This document shows positions 23,659-35,642 of a DNA stretch of 64,000 bases, piece by piece. Each line of letters opens with the position of its first letter. Within the stretch, counting starts at the first letter, position 1. This DNA comes from Sialis fuliginosa. Its lineage: Eukaryota > Arthropoda > Insecta > Megaloptera > Sialidae. Under the pieces are notes generated by a model that ran no database searches, was not told where the DNA came from, and was given only the letters and a program-made list of their open reading frames with translations. Both the position numbers and the translations under genes were made by a program. Where the stretch lies: assembly GCA_961205875.1 (NCBI GenBank), contig OY540813.1, positions 1,645,001 through 1,709,000 on the forward strand. The letters run 5' to 3'.

Positions 23659-24689
23659 TATACTCGTAAATATACTATATAAATATGAAACAAATATTCT
23701 TTTAACCAACCTGGGTTACAAAAAAAAATAGGGGGGCCGAGGGTTATCGATTTGAGCTGCAGAAGAACCTCGACATCAAAAAGTTTAAAAAGATCTTTCC
23801 TAAATAAAACAATTAAAAGGAATTTTATTTTCAAAATTCAATATCTCTTGGCGTAGATAGCTTTTTGCGATGAAGGGGGGGGGGGGGGGGGGTAGGAGTG
23901 TTGGCTGCGAAATAAAAAAAAATATTATTGTAATTTTGAATTGAATGATTTTTTTTTACTCTTAATTTTTTCCCTATTTACTTGTACTATTTTGTTCATA
24001 CTAGACAAGTTTTAAAAAATGTCTTTACATTTTCTCATTAAATAAACTCATGGGGGGTGATTGATAATCTTAATCCCCCCCCCCCCTATCTACACCACTG
24101 ACTCTTTATTCTCAACTTTAAATTTGTAAAACCATACCATCTCATATATACCACAATACGATCTACAGAACCTTCTCCTTTGCATACCTTCAACTGTTTA
24201 GCTAAATACATCACGTTTCGGTCGTTATGATTTACAGAGTGACAGCCTCGGTGTGTTTGGGGTGGTTAAAGGAGAGGGGGGTGAGGGGGGGCAGGGGCAC
24301 AGATACGAGACAAATGCCGCGATCTATGAGTGATGGAGCCCAACGCGAACGGGGAATTTTGATTTCATTCGTGTGGTATACGAACATATATGTTATAGAT
24401 GGTATCTTTCTGAGAAGAATAGACCAGGGGCGGCGTTAGGAAAGTCTGGAGGGGAGAGGGACATTGAGAAGTTTAAATTATATAATAGAGAAGCTAGTTT
24501 TTATAATTTAAAATGGAATGAGCTGTCAATACTTTACTTTAAAATAACTTAATATTTCTCATGTTATTGTGTACATGTTGCACTCACTTCACCAATATTT
24601 AATCTATTTTGACTCAATTTAACATAAGATGTGGAGTTATCAACTTTTGGCAGTAGTACCTCGATGTTCTGGTTTTTAAAAGAGATCTA
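23659..24689. other. Intergenic with G and C homopolymers
   Basis: A run of about 18 G at 23875-23892 and a C-run at about 24074-24087. Short open frames at 23649-23834 and 24227-24439 show no domain. No gene called. Confidence 0.5.
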
Positions 24690-25440
24690 TACGAATATTT
24701 AAAGTAAAAATCGCCTGTCCTGATTATTCCAGCTCATTTCATCATCCTTCCGGTAATTTTTTTTTTAAATTGGCTTTCAATAAATGCTACAAAAAATACC
24801 TATATCAAAATTTGAATTGTTTTAAATGTAAATTAATTCCATAGATGAGAACAAGATTTGAGTAATTGTGGATATTTAACGTAAACGTCGCCTACCCTGA
24901 TTATTTTAGGTCATTTCATCATCCTCCCGGTAATCTTTTGTTTTAACTAGCTTTCAATAAATGCTACAGAAAATACATCTAAATCTGAATTCTTTTGAAT
25001 GTTGTTTTAAATGTAAATCAATTCCATAAAGATAAGAGCAAGACCTGAGGAACTACGAATATTTAACGTAAACGTCGCCTACCCTGATTATTCTAGATCA
25101 TTTCATCGTACTTCCGGTAATCTTTTGTTTTAATTGACTTTCTATAAATGCTACAAAACATAAATCTAAATTTATATTCTTTTTACGAATATTTAACGTA
25201 AACTTCGCCTACCCTGATTATTCCAGGGCATTTTATCATTCTTCCGGTAATCTTTTGTTTTAATTGGCTTTCAATAAATGCTACAAAACATAAATCTAAA
25301 TCTAAATTCCTTTTACGAATATTTAACATAAACTTCGCCTACCCTGATTATTCCAGGACATTTTATCATTCTTCCGGTAATCTTTTGTTTTAATTGGCTT
25401 TCAATAAATGCTACAAAAAATACATCTAAATCAAAATTAT
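24690..25440. repeat. Tandem repeat, five units of about 128-186 bp
   Basis: Units near 24690, 24868, 25054, 25186 and 25314 share ATTTAACGTAAACGTCGCCT, ACCCTGATTATTCCAG, CTTCCGGTAATCTTTTGTTT and CTTTCAATAAATGCTACA. The last two units lack an internal segment of about 55 bp. Confidence 0.85.
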
Positions 25441-26022
25441 TTTAAATGTTGTTTTAAATGTATGTAAATTAATTCCATAGATAAGAGTATGATCTGAGAC
25501 AGTTCCCAGCACGCCACTGACTGTAAATAAGCACACGATATGTATATATATCTATGTATATATTATTCACTGTATGTACGATGTATTAATCTTTTTCTTT
25601 GGACATTTGGTTGACGCAAATATGCGTTTTGCTCTTTTTAATATTTATTTATTATTTTGTTACAGTGTTTCATTTTGTTCTTCATTTCTTTGTCTACTCA
25701 CAAGTTATGATGTATGTTTGTGAAACAAAAATAATTATTATTATATTTATATTATTGTATACGTGTATTTTTTAATTTTGATGCAGTATTGTTGGTACTT
25801 GTACTGCCAGACTGTCGGTCCGATTTCGCTCCAATCAAATATAAATAAACAATAAAAAATGAGTACGTTTACACAGCGCTGTTTTTCCGATTTTACTGTA
25901 ACCGATGTAGTTAAACCGTTTTAAGTGGTGCTGTTTACACATACGAGAATAAGTAACACTAGCTGGAATTATAATTCCGATTTGAAGTACGCTATAAGTT
26001 CAATAACTACCAAAAATACTTT
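25441..26022. other. Intergenic, no gene
   Basis: AT-rich with TATA-type dinucleotide runs near 25540-25570. Nothing coding is seen. Confidence 0.5.
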
Positions 26023-26280
26023 TGTCCGGTATTATAAAGGAGCTCGCAAATTTGCAAGCTTGCAAGCACTTTCAAATGGAGTATTAAACTTATATGACAG
26101 TTCTATTGGAGTTTTTGACAGATAGTTTCATGCATAGGAAGTAAAAACAAAGGTATGTAAAGTATATTTACTAATATTAAGTAAAAACGGTAAAAATCAA
26201 CTTACTGCGCATGAAACTATATGTTAAAGACTCAAAGCGAACTGTGATATAAGTTTGATACCTCATTTATAATGACATGT
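26023..26280. mobile_element. MITE of the TGTCCGGTATTATAAAGGAG family
   Basis: The left end is TGTCCGGTATTATAAAGGAG then CTCGCAAATTTGCAAG. The right end is partly lost, with TTTGATACCTCATTTATAAT at about 26257-26277. An internal inverted pair (TTTCATGCATAGGAAGT-like and TGCGCATGAAACTATATGTT) is present. Confidence 0.6.
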
Positions 26281-26600
26281 CTAGCGATTCCCAACTCGAC
26301 AAAAAAAATTCGCGAAAAATCGAAAAAAAATGTAGATTTTCGAAAAAAAAATTTTTGTATTTTAAAGTATTATACATGTCATTATATAGATTTTGACACG
26401 CTGGTTTCAAATCTGTCAACTAAAATCAATTCCGACCACCTATTCAAAAGTTACAGGCATTTTTCTGAATTTTTTTGCATAAACTAAAACTTTGAGAGGC
26501 TATATCTCGAGAACGGTTTAAGATACAGACCGGTAAATTTCAACTTTTCACGTCATTATCTATATAATTTTAACAAAATCTAAAATTCGAAAAATTTTAG
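26281..26600. repeat. Solo arm of the 22881-type foldback
   Basis: It contains TTGACACGCTGGTTTCAAAT, AATCAATTCCGACCAC and GAGGCTATATCTCGAGAACG, matching the right arms at 23330-23540 and 39110-39310. The opposite arm is missing. Confidence 0.7.
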
Positions 26601-27277
26601 CCAAATTTCATGGTTCAAATTTCACTTTTCATAGAAATATCAACTCGAATTTATTAAATTTTGTCACGTTAAAATTCAAATTAATCGCTTGAGCCTTTGA
26701 ACCATCCATATAAACAAACTTGACACACACGGCAACGCACCCAAACTGTCCCACCCAACTCCGATGCGAGATTCAATAGATTTTTCAATATTTCTTTTCA
26801 GAATTCTTGATGTTTTAAAGTTACATATTGCATTCATAGCAGCTGTTATATCTCGGGATACATTTGTGGAGCAAATGTATAATAGTAGAAAAAAGATTAA
26901 ATAAAAAATATACAGAATGTGAGTGTTGTATATAAGAACACGATATTTTCAATATATTCAGTTTTTCTTTTACCGAAATCAAACTAAAATTTGTGCACTT
27001 TTTTTTTGTTTGGATTTTTCAATTTCACGCTCTTGCAATTCGGTAAAGTTTTTTTGTCAGCATATTTATAACTGCATGTGATTTGTCTAAAGTTGTTTTA
27101 TATTAAACTGGCACTTTTCCCGCGGCTTCACCCGCGGTATAATTATAGTGTATAGAAGATTTCTTATAGTAATTTCTTATAATTATAGCTTACAAATTTA
27201 TATGTATATCTATATATATATATTATTGATATGATCTTGTCGTAATTTCATATAAATTATAAGTATTTTTATCAATA
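26601..27277. other. Intergenic with retroelement-like end
   Basis: TTTTCCCGCGGCTTCACCCG at about 27116-27135 is a GC-rich inverted motif typical of the ends of dispersed insect elements. No coding region is seen. Confidence 0.4.
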
Positions 27278-27741
27278 AGGTACTGGCACCAGTCTTGGAT
27301 ACGACCCCAGTAATGGCACATTTTTAATTAAATGTACTGAATTAGAAATATGTGTTGATATTTGATTACTACCATTTCTGAATATTAATCTATATACATT
27401 TAACTGTCTTACAGCGTGATTTGATGATAATCGGCCAATAGGTGTCAAAATGGTGGACATTTGAACTAATTATTAGTATAATTTATTTATTAATTATTAT
27501 ATTATCATATATAGCAACTGCTTTACATTCTTTCAAATTTGACGATTCTTTTATGTCGTAGTACTTATCATTTTGTAATCATTAGCAAGTGCCCATTACT
27601 GGTTTTATCTTTGCCAATACTGAAGAAAAAACATGAAATTGATTAAATAAAGAGTTATTTGTTTTATTAGTAACATGAGTTCATGAGAATTACAATCCAA
27701 AAGAAAACTTTATAGCGGCCATAATTGGTACCATTACCTTA
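27278..27741. mobile_element. MITE, GGTACTGGCACCA family (best-preserved copy)
   Basis: Inverted ends TAAGGTACTGGCACCAGTCT and TTGGTACCATTACCTTA bracket 464 bp. Internal marks include TTTGATGATAATCGGCCAAT and AAAATGGTGGACATTTGAAC. There is no open frame resembling a transposase. Confidence 0.8.
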
Positions 27742-28129
27742 TTGATTACATTGATTTCCATATGTACTGTATAGGAACGGTTGGATAATATATTTTATGT
27801 ATCTTCTATATATAAAAACTAACAGATATAAATTCTATCTGTTATATTTCGTATCACACACCTCTATAATTCACGCTACAAAAGGAATTAATATTCGATA
27901 TGTCATCAAAGAAAAATATTGTCCGAAAAATATTCGGGCAAGAAAGAAAAGTTTCTATATTGAATGGGAAATATACCATAACATTTGATAGATACCAGGT
28001 TTACGTATCATAAAATAAATTGAAACACATAAAGGGGCTTTCTACTCTGGTCACTCCAGCCCCCCAGATATTTATTGTGCTATAGTATATACAAGCGGTA
28101 ATGCCGGCCCAATCATACGGTCCCGTGGC

Positions 28130-28790
28130 TACCTTCCCGTACCTTCAAGACCCCCCCCCCCCCTCTGAAAGTCATTGTGTGTGCGCACGATAAAAAATAT
28201 GTGTTTTAGAAAATATATTTTTTTTTGTATCTGAGTTGGGTCTGGGAGTTTGGGTGAAAGTCAAGTCTTAAATTATTTTTTTAAATAACATGTTAATAAG
28301 TTTACATAATTAGACCATGAAGAACCCCCCCCCCCCCCTTTTTTCAAAGTCATTGTGTGTGTGCGCGATAAAAAATATGTTTTAAAAAATATATTTTTTT
28401 TTTCCTGGGAGTTTGGGTGAAAGTCAAGTCTTAAAATTGTTATTTTTTTACTAGTATGTTAATTATATAGTTTACATAATTAGAAGCTTTGATGAAAATT
28501 GGTTTAATATTTATATTTTTTTGTATCTGAGAGTTGGGTCTGGGAGTTTGGGTGAAAGTCAGGTCTTAAAATTATTATTTTGTTACTAGCATGTTAATTA
28601 GTTTACATAATTAGAAGCTCTGGACCGATTTTGATGATAATTGGTTTTATATTTATATTTTTTTGGTATCTGAGAGTTTGGTCTGGGAGTTTGGGTGAAA
28701 GTAAGGTCTTAAAATTATTATTTTGTTATTAGCATGTTAATTAATTTACATAATTAAAACCATTGAATCGATTTTGATAAAACTTAGTTT
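28130..28790. repeat. Tandem repeat, four irregular units
   Basis: The phrase TGGGAGTTTGGGTGAAAGTC recurs at about 28240, 28408, 28541 and 28685, each followed by TCTTAAAATTATTATTTT and TTTACATAATTAGAA. C-runs of about 14 bases lie at 28150 and 28325 in the first two units. The flanks 27742-28129 and 28791-29639 show no gene. Confidence 0.8.
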
Positions 28791-29639
28791 TACAATTGCC
28801 ATTGTTAGAATTTTTATATAATTTTTATAGAAAATATCCTAAATACGAGTCTGCCTTAAATCATTTTTTTTATATATATAGCTTATATTGATTCAAGGGT
28901 TTTAGACTTTCTTATAGTCAGATTTCTATCAAAATCAGTCAAACAGTTTTTTTTTTAATTATCAAAATTGATTTTTTTCTTGAAATATTATAATAAAAAA
29001 ATCCTCTTCATTATTTTTTGAGTACTCCACTGTTCTTATACATAAAAATAAATAAAATACCTACAGTTTGTTATTAGGTCATTTAAAAAAATATATACCA
29101 ATGATTTTATTAAATCTCTCCTTCCCTCTATAAATTCCTCGGTACGCCACTGACCGTGAGAAATGTGAAAAATGTAGAGGTATGTATAAACAGAGCATGG
29201 TTTATGATCTGAGAACAGAAAACACACGGGCGGACTGACTTTTCTTTTGTCCTGTGCGAACGTATCAAAAATTTACGGTCCCTAAAATAACCGTATTGCT
29301 GGAAAAGTTCATATACCAATCTGATATAAAAACTGCTAAATCTGCGATCATAGGCGGCCGCAGGTGTGGGTAAGGATGGAAAGCACTTACTCCCTCCCTT
29401 ATATCATTAATAGTTGTTATAAAATTTTCTCCGACTTGCGTTACATTTTTTTTTACTGCTTACCCCCCTGATAAAGAAGCGTGATGACAAATGTATATCA
29501 TATATTAATCAGGAGATCATAAAAATATGTTGGTAAAAATTTCATCTAAATCGGTTCTGCAGTTTTTGAAATTGGCGATAAAAAACAAATTTTATTATAT
29601 TAGTTGATATTTATAGATACCAGTAGAAGGTTTACTGTT

Positions 29640-30142
29640 TTTGTAATTCTCAGCAACTCATGTTATTAATAAAACAAGTAACTCTTTATTTAATCAATTT
29701 AATTACCAAAATTCGCAAATATAGTTTGTTTTTTAAATGATAGCCTTTTATTTTCCTTATGTTTTTTCTCCAGTAATGGATAAAGTAAAACCAGTAATGA
29801 GCACGCAGTGATGGACAATTGCTAATGATTACAAAATGATAAGTACTACGACACAAAAGATATAAAAGAAAGAATCGTCAAATTTGAAACAATGTAAAAC
29901 AGTTGCTACGATAATATAATAATTAATAAATAAATTACACTAATATTTAGTTTAAATGTCCACCATTTTGACACCTATTGGCCGATTGTCATCAAATCAC
30001 GCTGTAAGATAGTTAAATGTGTTAAGATTAATATTCAGAAATGGTAGTAATCAAATATCAACAAATATTTCTAATTCAGCAAATTTAATTAAAAAATAGC
30101 CATTACTGGGGTCATATCCAAGACTGGTGCCAGTACCTTACC
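29640..30142. mobile_element. MITE, GGTACTGGCACCA family, inverted copy
   Basis: It shares CTCCAGTAATGGATAAAGTA, TAAGTACTACGACACAAAAG and ATGTCCACCATTTTGACACC with the other copies. The right end, AGACTGGTGCCAGTACCTTA, is intact; the left end is degraded. Confidence 0.75.
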
Positions 30143-30425
30143 TACAAAATCTTTGGGCTTTAGGCTTTAACATTAACGCCTACATTTGCTAGATTTATAT
30201 CTCACTAAGGAAACATTTAATATTTTTTATTCATCGTTTTTTATAACAGAGGGGCGTTTCTCAAATATGTATACATAATAATTTACAATTCGCATTATTT
30301 CTCCTACGCGGGTAATTCAGATCAATTGTTTATGTTTTTTTTATAATAATATCAAAAAAATGGTAATATATAAAAGTAAAAAGACTTTTAAGAACATAAT
30401 TTATCAAAACAACTTGATTGTCCAA

Positions 30426-30723
30426 TGTCCGATACATATTATAAAGGAGCTAGCAAATTTGCTAGCTTGCAAGCACTTTCAAATGGGGTATTTATTCTGT
30501 GATACTTCAACGTATTGTAACACAGTTGGCGACTCTGACCGTACAAAATAATTTTCATAATATCGCCACTGTTTTAATACCGTTGGTGTTTACCTACAAC
30601 GCGTGCGCGAAAATTGTCAAACATTTCATGAAACTAAAGGAGAACTGTCAGATAGGTTAGAAACCTCATTTGAAAGTGCTTGCTAGCTAGCAAATTTTGC
30701 TAGCTCCTTTATAATACCGGACA
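30426..30723. mobile_element. MITE with TIRs of about 60 bp, TGTCCG ends
   Basis: Left TGTCCGATACATATTATAAA and GGAGCTAGCAAATTTGCTAG are mirrored at the right end (CTAGCTCCTTTATAATACCG then GACA). The total is about 298 bp with no coding capacity. Confidence 0.8.
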
Positions 30724-30744
30724 TAAACGTAGGAAATTATATAT

Positions 30745-30897
30745 TGAGAAAATTATAAACGCAAGCTTTCGATTCGCAGAATCCTCGTCAGGCTATTAAG
30801 AAAGAACAAAATGTGTGTTATCTCAACAATATTCATTAATTCTTAATAGCCTGACGATGATTCTGTGAATCGAAAGCTTGCGTTTATAATTTTCTCA
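30745..30897. mobile_element. Small palindromic MITE with arms of about 58 bp
   Basis: TGAGAAAATTATAAACGCAA continuing through GCTTTCGATTCGCAGAATC is repeated in reverse complement up to TTTATAATTTTCTCA. The arms are nearly perfect around a centre of about 40 bp. Confidence 0.85.
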
Positions 30898-31217
30898 TGT
30901 TCGGTATTATAAAGAAGCTGGCAAAATTTGCTAGCTAGCAAGCACTTTCAAATGGGGTATTAATTCTGTACTAGTATCTATAGATTAGCTATGGAATTTA
31001 GAGCAGTGACACATCAACTAATTGTAACACACCGTACAAAATAATTTTCATAATATCACCACTGTTTTAATACCGTTGATATTTACTTACTACAACGCGT
31101 GCGCGAAACTTGTCAAAGTCTTCAACAAACTCCAAAAGAACTGTCATATAAATTTGATATCTCATTTGAAAGTGCTTGCTAGCTAGCAAATTTGCTAGCT
31201 CCTTTATAATACCAGAT
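30898..31217. mobile_element. Second MITE of the TGTCCG/GCTAGC family
   Basis: Left TGTTCGGTATTATAAAGAAG and right CTAGCTCCTTTATAATACCA form inverted ends of about 60 bp around an interior similar to that of 30426-30723 (GTACAAAATAATTTTCATAA, ATTTACTTACTACAACGCGT). Confidence 0.8.
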
Positions 31218-31279
31218 ATCAATATATGATTTCTGACGTTTATACAATCAAGTTGTATAAAGTGTATTATAAACATAAT

Positions 31280-31460
31280 TTCACAAACAAAGTCCCTCGC
31301 TGCGTCTGTTTGTCTGTGCATGATTTTCTCGTAACTACTGAACGGATTTTATTCCGGTTTTCACTAATGGATCGAGTCTTTAGGTATATAATTTGTAGAT
31401 ATTTTGTGTAAATTTCATGAAATCGGAAAACAATGTTTAATAGGTTTATTACAGATTAAA
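31280..31460. repeat. Dispersed repeat fragment (CCGGTTTTCACTAATG)
   Basis: GAACGGATTTTATTCCGGTT, TTTCACTAATGGATCGAG and TAATAGGTTTATTACAGATT match 36745-36885 and, inverted, part of 14826-15560. An old element fragment. Confidence 0.6.
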
Positions 31461-32575
31461 TTTAAATCCCCATTCGTTAGTATTATAACTCATATATATA
31501 TATTTTTTAAATTTAATACAACACATTTTAGTGTAGTGTATTACTGGAGGTATGGAGAGGGGAAAAAAAGGATGTTTCCCTTACTTGTGAGGTGTAATTT
31601 CACGAACGATTGGTTGCACGGTTTAGACTGTATGAGGTGAAGTAGTCCGCGAACGAATCAGTGTGATCGCAACACTGGACATAACTCAAAAGTACTTGGG
31701 CGCAGGAACAGGATGGGAATTGGGGAGGAGTGATATCTATAGATTAAATATTTTAAAAAGCGTTTCTTTATATTAGGGAGCGTCTGTTTATTACATTAGG
31801 ATGATTTTTTAAATTTTCGACCCTATAGTAACGGGTCTGTAAGAATAAGATGACCCCCTTCCAACCCCCCTATACATACGTACTCCCCCCCCCAAATAAA
31901 ATAAGGTTAACCTGAAGAATATCTGCTTGGGAACCACGGGATTTTCTTATACGTAAACCTAACAGTGAATAGTATACGTGATTCTTATTTTATTAAAACA
32001 TTTCTGACAAAATAATAACTGAAAACGGATGTTTACTCTTGTCAATTTTTGAATTTTCGAATTATTTTTGAAAAAAGAAATAAATGTTTTAGATAAAAAA
32101 TGTCGAGTATGTTATTATCTATAATTTATTTTTTTCCAACATTTATGATTTAGTCCGAAACAATTTTTTTATATAATTATTTAGACTCACCCACAGTTTA
32201 CTCTCAGTATTACGTATAAGAAAGTCCCATGGTACCTATAGCAAACACTCACACTGTTCAATCTTTGTAATACGTATAAGAAAGTCCCATGACACTCATG
32301 GCAGATATTTTTTCTCTGTTATGAACCATTTGAATTATAATACATTTTTTTTCAAAAATTTGTTTTTTCGAACAAATGCTTAGAACATAAATTATAGATA
32401 TTGATATTACTTACAATTTTTAACTCGACCATTTTTCTTTATTTCGCACTGTTTCAAAGTAATTCAAAAAATTCAGAAATCGACGTAGATAAACATCCGT
32501 ATCCGGTTGAAAGATCGTTTTCAAAAATAGAACGTTTTCTTCCCAGACAAAAATTAATATTAAATATAAAATTTC
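31461..32575. other. Intergenic, no gene
   Basis: A C-rich stretch lies at 31852-31893. A short duplicated phrase, TACGTATAAGAAAGTCCCAT, occurs at about 32212 and 32271. No exon recognised. Confidence 0.5.
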
Positions 32576-33017
32576 ATCCTTCTACGATTTGTCGTATTTG
32601 AGTTACAGCGCTTACAAACAAACAGACAGACACACAGACATCATGGCAAAAATAGTCAGAATGGATTAAGGGAAGATCAAACTCCGGATTTCGAAAAAAA
32701 TCGGCTTCACTATTCTTATACTATTATATATTTCATATACATGGTATAAGAAAGTAAAAACACATTTAAAAAAAATTCTCGGCCCCTCGTCTATTACGGC
32801 CCATCCTTCTACGATCTGTCGTATTTGAGTTACAGCGCTTACAAACAGACAGACAGACACACAGACATCATGGTAAAAATAGTCAGAATGGATTAAGGGA
32901 AGATCAAACACCGGATTTCGAAAAAAATCGACTTCACTATTCTTATACTATTTTATATTTCAAGAAAGTAAAAACACATTTTTTTTAAATTCTCGGCCCC
33001 TCGTCTATTACGGCCCT
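32576..33017. repeat. Two tandem copies of a unit of about 225 bp
   Basis: Both copies run from CTACGAT(T/C)TGTCGTATTTG through CAGACAGACACACAGACATC and CACTATTCTTATACTATT to CTCGGCCCCTCGTCTATTAC. The second lacks a short ACATGGTAT segment. Confidence 0.85.
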
Positions 33018-33455
33018 GGTTTTTGTCCATAACTAACAATATTCTTCGCAGGTCCCGCAAGGATTCCACCGGACACGGAGTAAATAGAAAGGATTTCAGA
33101 TAAAGTGAATGTAAAAAAATGTCCCTTTCTCGTCCCATACCTTACTCTAATATACTGGAAACTATTTTCTACCAAAATGAAAATTTAATGTTTGTGGACG
33201 TGGCTAATAAAGACATATCGCGTATATTAACTATTATGTGTTGGCTGCCCTGTCGCCTTTTTATATATTACACTGAATTATCAACCGTGCCTTGGCTTTG
33301 CCCCCATTCTTTTGTTAAACTTTTGGCGCGAAGTGGACTTTTATTTTGAAAGTTTTTTTTGTTTTGTTTCAAGTCTTTATTTACAGCTAAAGTTTTGTGA
33401 AATAATATTGATGTATGCTTTTCTTTCGAGTATTTTTTCGTGTAAGAAAGTGATA
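33018..33455. other. Intergenic, no gene
   Basis: A 76-codon open frame (33119-33349, plus) has no recognisable motif or splice structure. Nothing else is seen. Confidence 0.45.
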
Positions 33456-33565
33456 AGGTACTAGCACCAGTCTTTGCCCCTTTAAGAGCAAAGTATACTG
33501 TTTTTGAGATTCATATAAGCTTTTTTATTGTATTTCTCATGAAGTCATGTTACTAATAAAACATG

Positions 33566-33960
33566 TACAGTCGCCTGCAGAACTCGTCTGGCACCCTAAA
33601 GGCTAGAATCGCTTACAACAGATTCCAAATTTAAAGACAAACATCATCGGTTATCTTTTTCTATCAAATTTAATATATTTAAATACTAAAATTCGGAATA
33701 TCAAATATTTATTGCCACAAAATTTACGTATACAATTTTCAATAGATTACATAATAATTTAATTGCACAAATATATATGAGTACCTATTATAAACGAAGA
33801 GTAGTTCTTTATCTATCAAATGAATTTCAAAATATCTGTCTTTGTTTGATACATGGAGAAATGATTTAAATATTATAATAATCAAATGGGAGGAGCCTAC
33901 TAAGTTTGTGATAAACGAAAATGAATACAAACTGCAAGACCATCAATGCAGGCGACTGTA
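33566..33960. mobile_element. Tc1/mariner-like MITE, nested
   Basis: Ends CAGTCGCCTGCAGAAC and GCAGGCGACTG are flanked by TA on both sides, as expected for Tc1/mariner insertion. The length is about 391 bp with no transposase. A near-identical copy lies at 35243-35642. Confidence 0.85.
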
Positions 33961-33981
33961 CCTCTTTATTAAATCAATTTA

Positions 33982-34330
33982 AGGGGGCAGACCCAGTTAG
34001 AATTTTGAAAAAATACATTTTTTTTGCATTTTCTCAAAGTAGAATATTTCAAAAGTATTCTTTGAAAATTTCAGACAAATATCCTGTCCATAGACGATTC
34101 AGTGTAAGTTCTAAAATAATTTTTTTATCTGCATGCAAATCGTACTCAAAACTTTAAACGCGTTTTTCTCGAAACCAGAAGTCGGTGATCACTGTAACTT
34201 GAGAATGGCTTTGCCGATCGGTTTGAAATTTTTCTCACTTATTATATACATAATTGTCCTCAGGATGAACGAAGGATTTTTTTTTTGACGTTTATTATTT
34301 TTTTTATAGCCGAAAATGCGAGTTATTTTA
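33982..34330. mobile_element. Nested insertion beginning GGGGGCAGACCC
   Basis: About 345 bp inserted in the MITE. The flanking words TTAAATCAATTTA and TTTAATCAATTTA look like a duplicated target. It contains TCGAAACCAGAAGTCGGTGA and a T-run. No open frame; superfamily unknown. Confidence 0.6.
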
Positions 34331-34745
34331 TTTAATCAATTTAATTACCAAAGTCCGCAAATATAGTTTGTTTTTAAATAATAGCCTTTTAATTTGTTCA
34401 TGTTTTTTCTCCAGTAATGGATAAAGTAAAACCAGTAATGAGCACACTTGCTAATGATTACAAAATGATAAGTACTACACAAAAGGTATAAAAGAAAGAA
34501 TCGTCAAAGTTGCTATAATAATATAATAATTAATAAATACACTATACTAACAATAATTAGTTTAAATGTCCACCATTTTGACACCTATTGGCCTCATGTC
34601 ATCAAATCACGCTGTAAGACAGTTAAATGTATATAGATTAATATTCAGAAATGGTAGTAATCAAATATCAACACATATTTCTAATTCAGTACATTTAATT
34701 AAAAATGTGCCATTACTGGGGTCATATCCAACAACCTTACCTATC

Positions 34746-35242
34746 TAATTCCAATCAGCAAAAATATTTCACCAAGCATGATTCGACACAAAAAAAAAAA
34801 ACAAATACCAAAGAATAATAATTTGTCTTTTGGGACGGTTTCCGTTGCCGGTGACACAACTAAACGGATGTTGTGTAAAATAACCTTGGGTTGGTAAGCC
34901 TGGATAATTGAATGTCATGCTTGTTTAACTGCACCGTGATTTGTGAAAAATATATAAAGAATTTGATGATTCTTACCTTTTAGTTATGCATCAAAACTAG
35001 CCGCACAAAAAACTATGTATAAGGTGTTTTTTAACAAGTTTTGTAATATAGAATTTACATCAACACTGTATAAAATAAAATTCTTTTTATATACATTCAT
35101 ACGTCTTTCAATTAACTACATATTTTAATGTAATATATATGTAAATCTACCTAAATATATTAATTATGTAATTTATATAATATAGTTCTATCTCACATAT
35201 TCAATAAAATTATGCAATTACATTTAAATCATTATTTTTATG
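34746..35242. other. Intergenic, no gene
   Basis: AT-rich sequence. AATATAGTTCTATCTCA and ATTCAATAAAATTATGCAAT recur at about 35707-35745, suggesting a local duplication around the inserted MITE at 35243. Confidence 0.5.
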
Positions 35243-35642
35243 TACAGTCGCCTTCAGAACTCGTCTGGCACCCTAAAGGCTAGAATTGCTTACAACAGAT
35301 TCCAAATTTAAAGACAAACATCATCGGTTATCTTTTTCTATCAAGTTTAATATATTTAAATACTAAAATTCGGAATATCAAATATTTATTGCCACAAAAT
35401 TTACGTATACAATTTTCAATAGATTACATAATAATTTAATTGCACAAATATATATGAGTACCTATGTATTATAAACGAAGAGTAGTTCTTTATCTAGCAA
35501 ATGAATTTCAAAATATCTGTATTTATTTGATACATAGAGAAATGATTTAAATATTATAATTGCACAAATGGGAGGAGCCTACTAAGTTTGTGATAAACGA
35601 AAATGAATACAAACTGCAAGACCATTAATGCAGGTGACTGTA
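35243..35642. mobile_element. Tc1/mariner-like MITE, second copy
   Basis: TACAGTCGCCTTCAGAAC to GCAGGTGACTGTA, about 396 bp between TA dinucleotides. It matches 33566-33960 with few differences. Confidence 0.85.

Larger units (their letters stand above)
33456..34745. mobile_element. GGTACTGGCACCA MITE split by two insertions
   Basis: The left end AAGGTACTAGCACCAGTCTT and the interior up to TACTAATAAAACATG are interrupted at 33566, resume for about 20 bases at 33961, are interrupted again at about 33982, and continue from about 34331 (TTTAATCAATTTAATTACCA) to about 34745. The resumed sequence lines up with the uninterrupted copies at 27278 and 29640. This gives a relative order of insertion. 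Confidence 0.75.
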
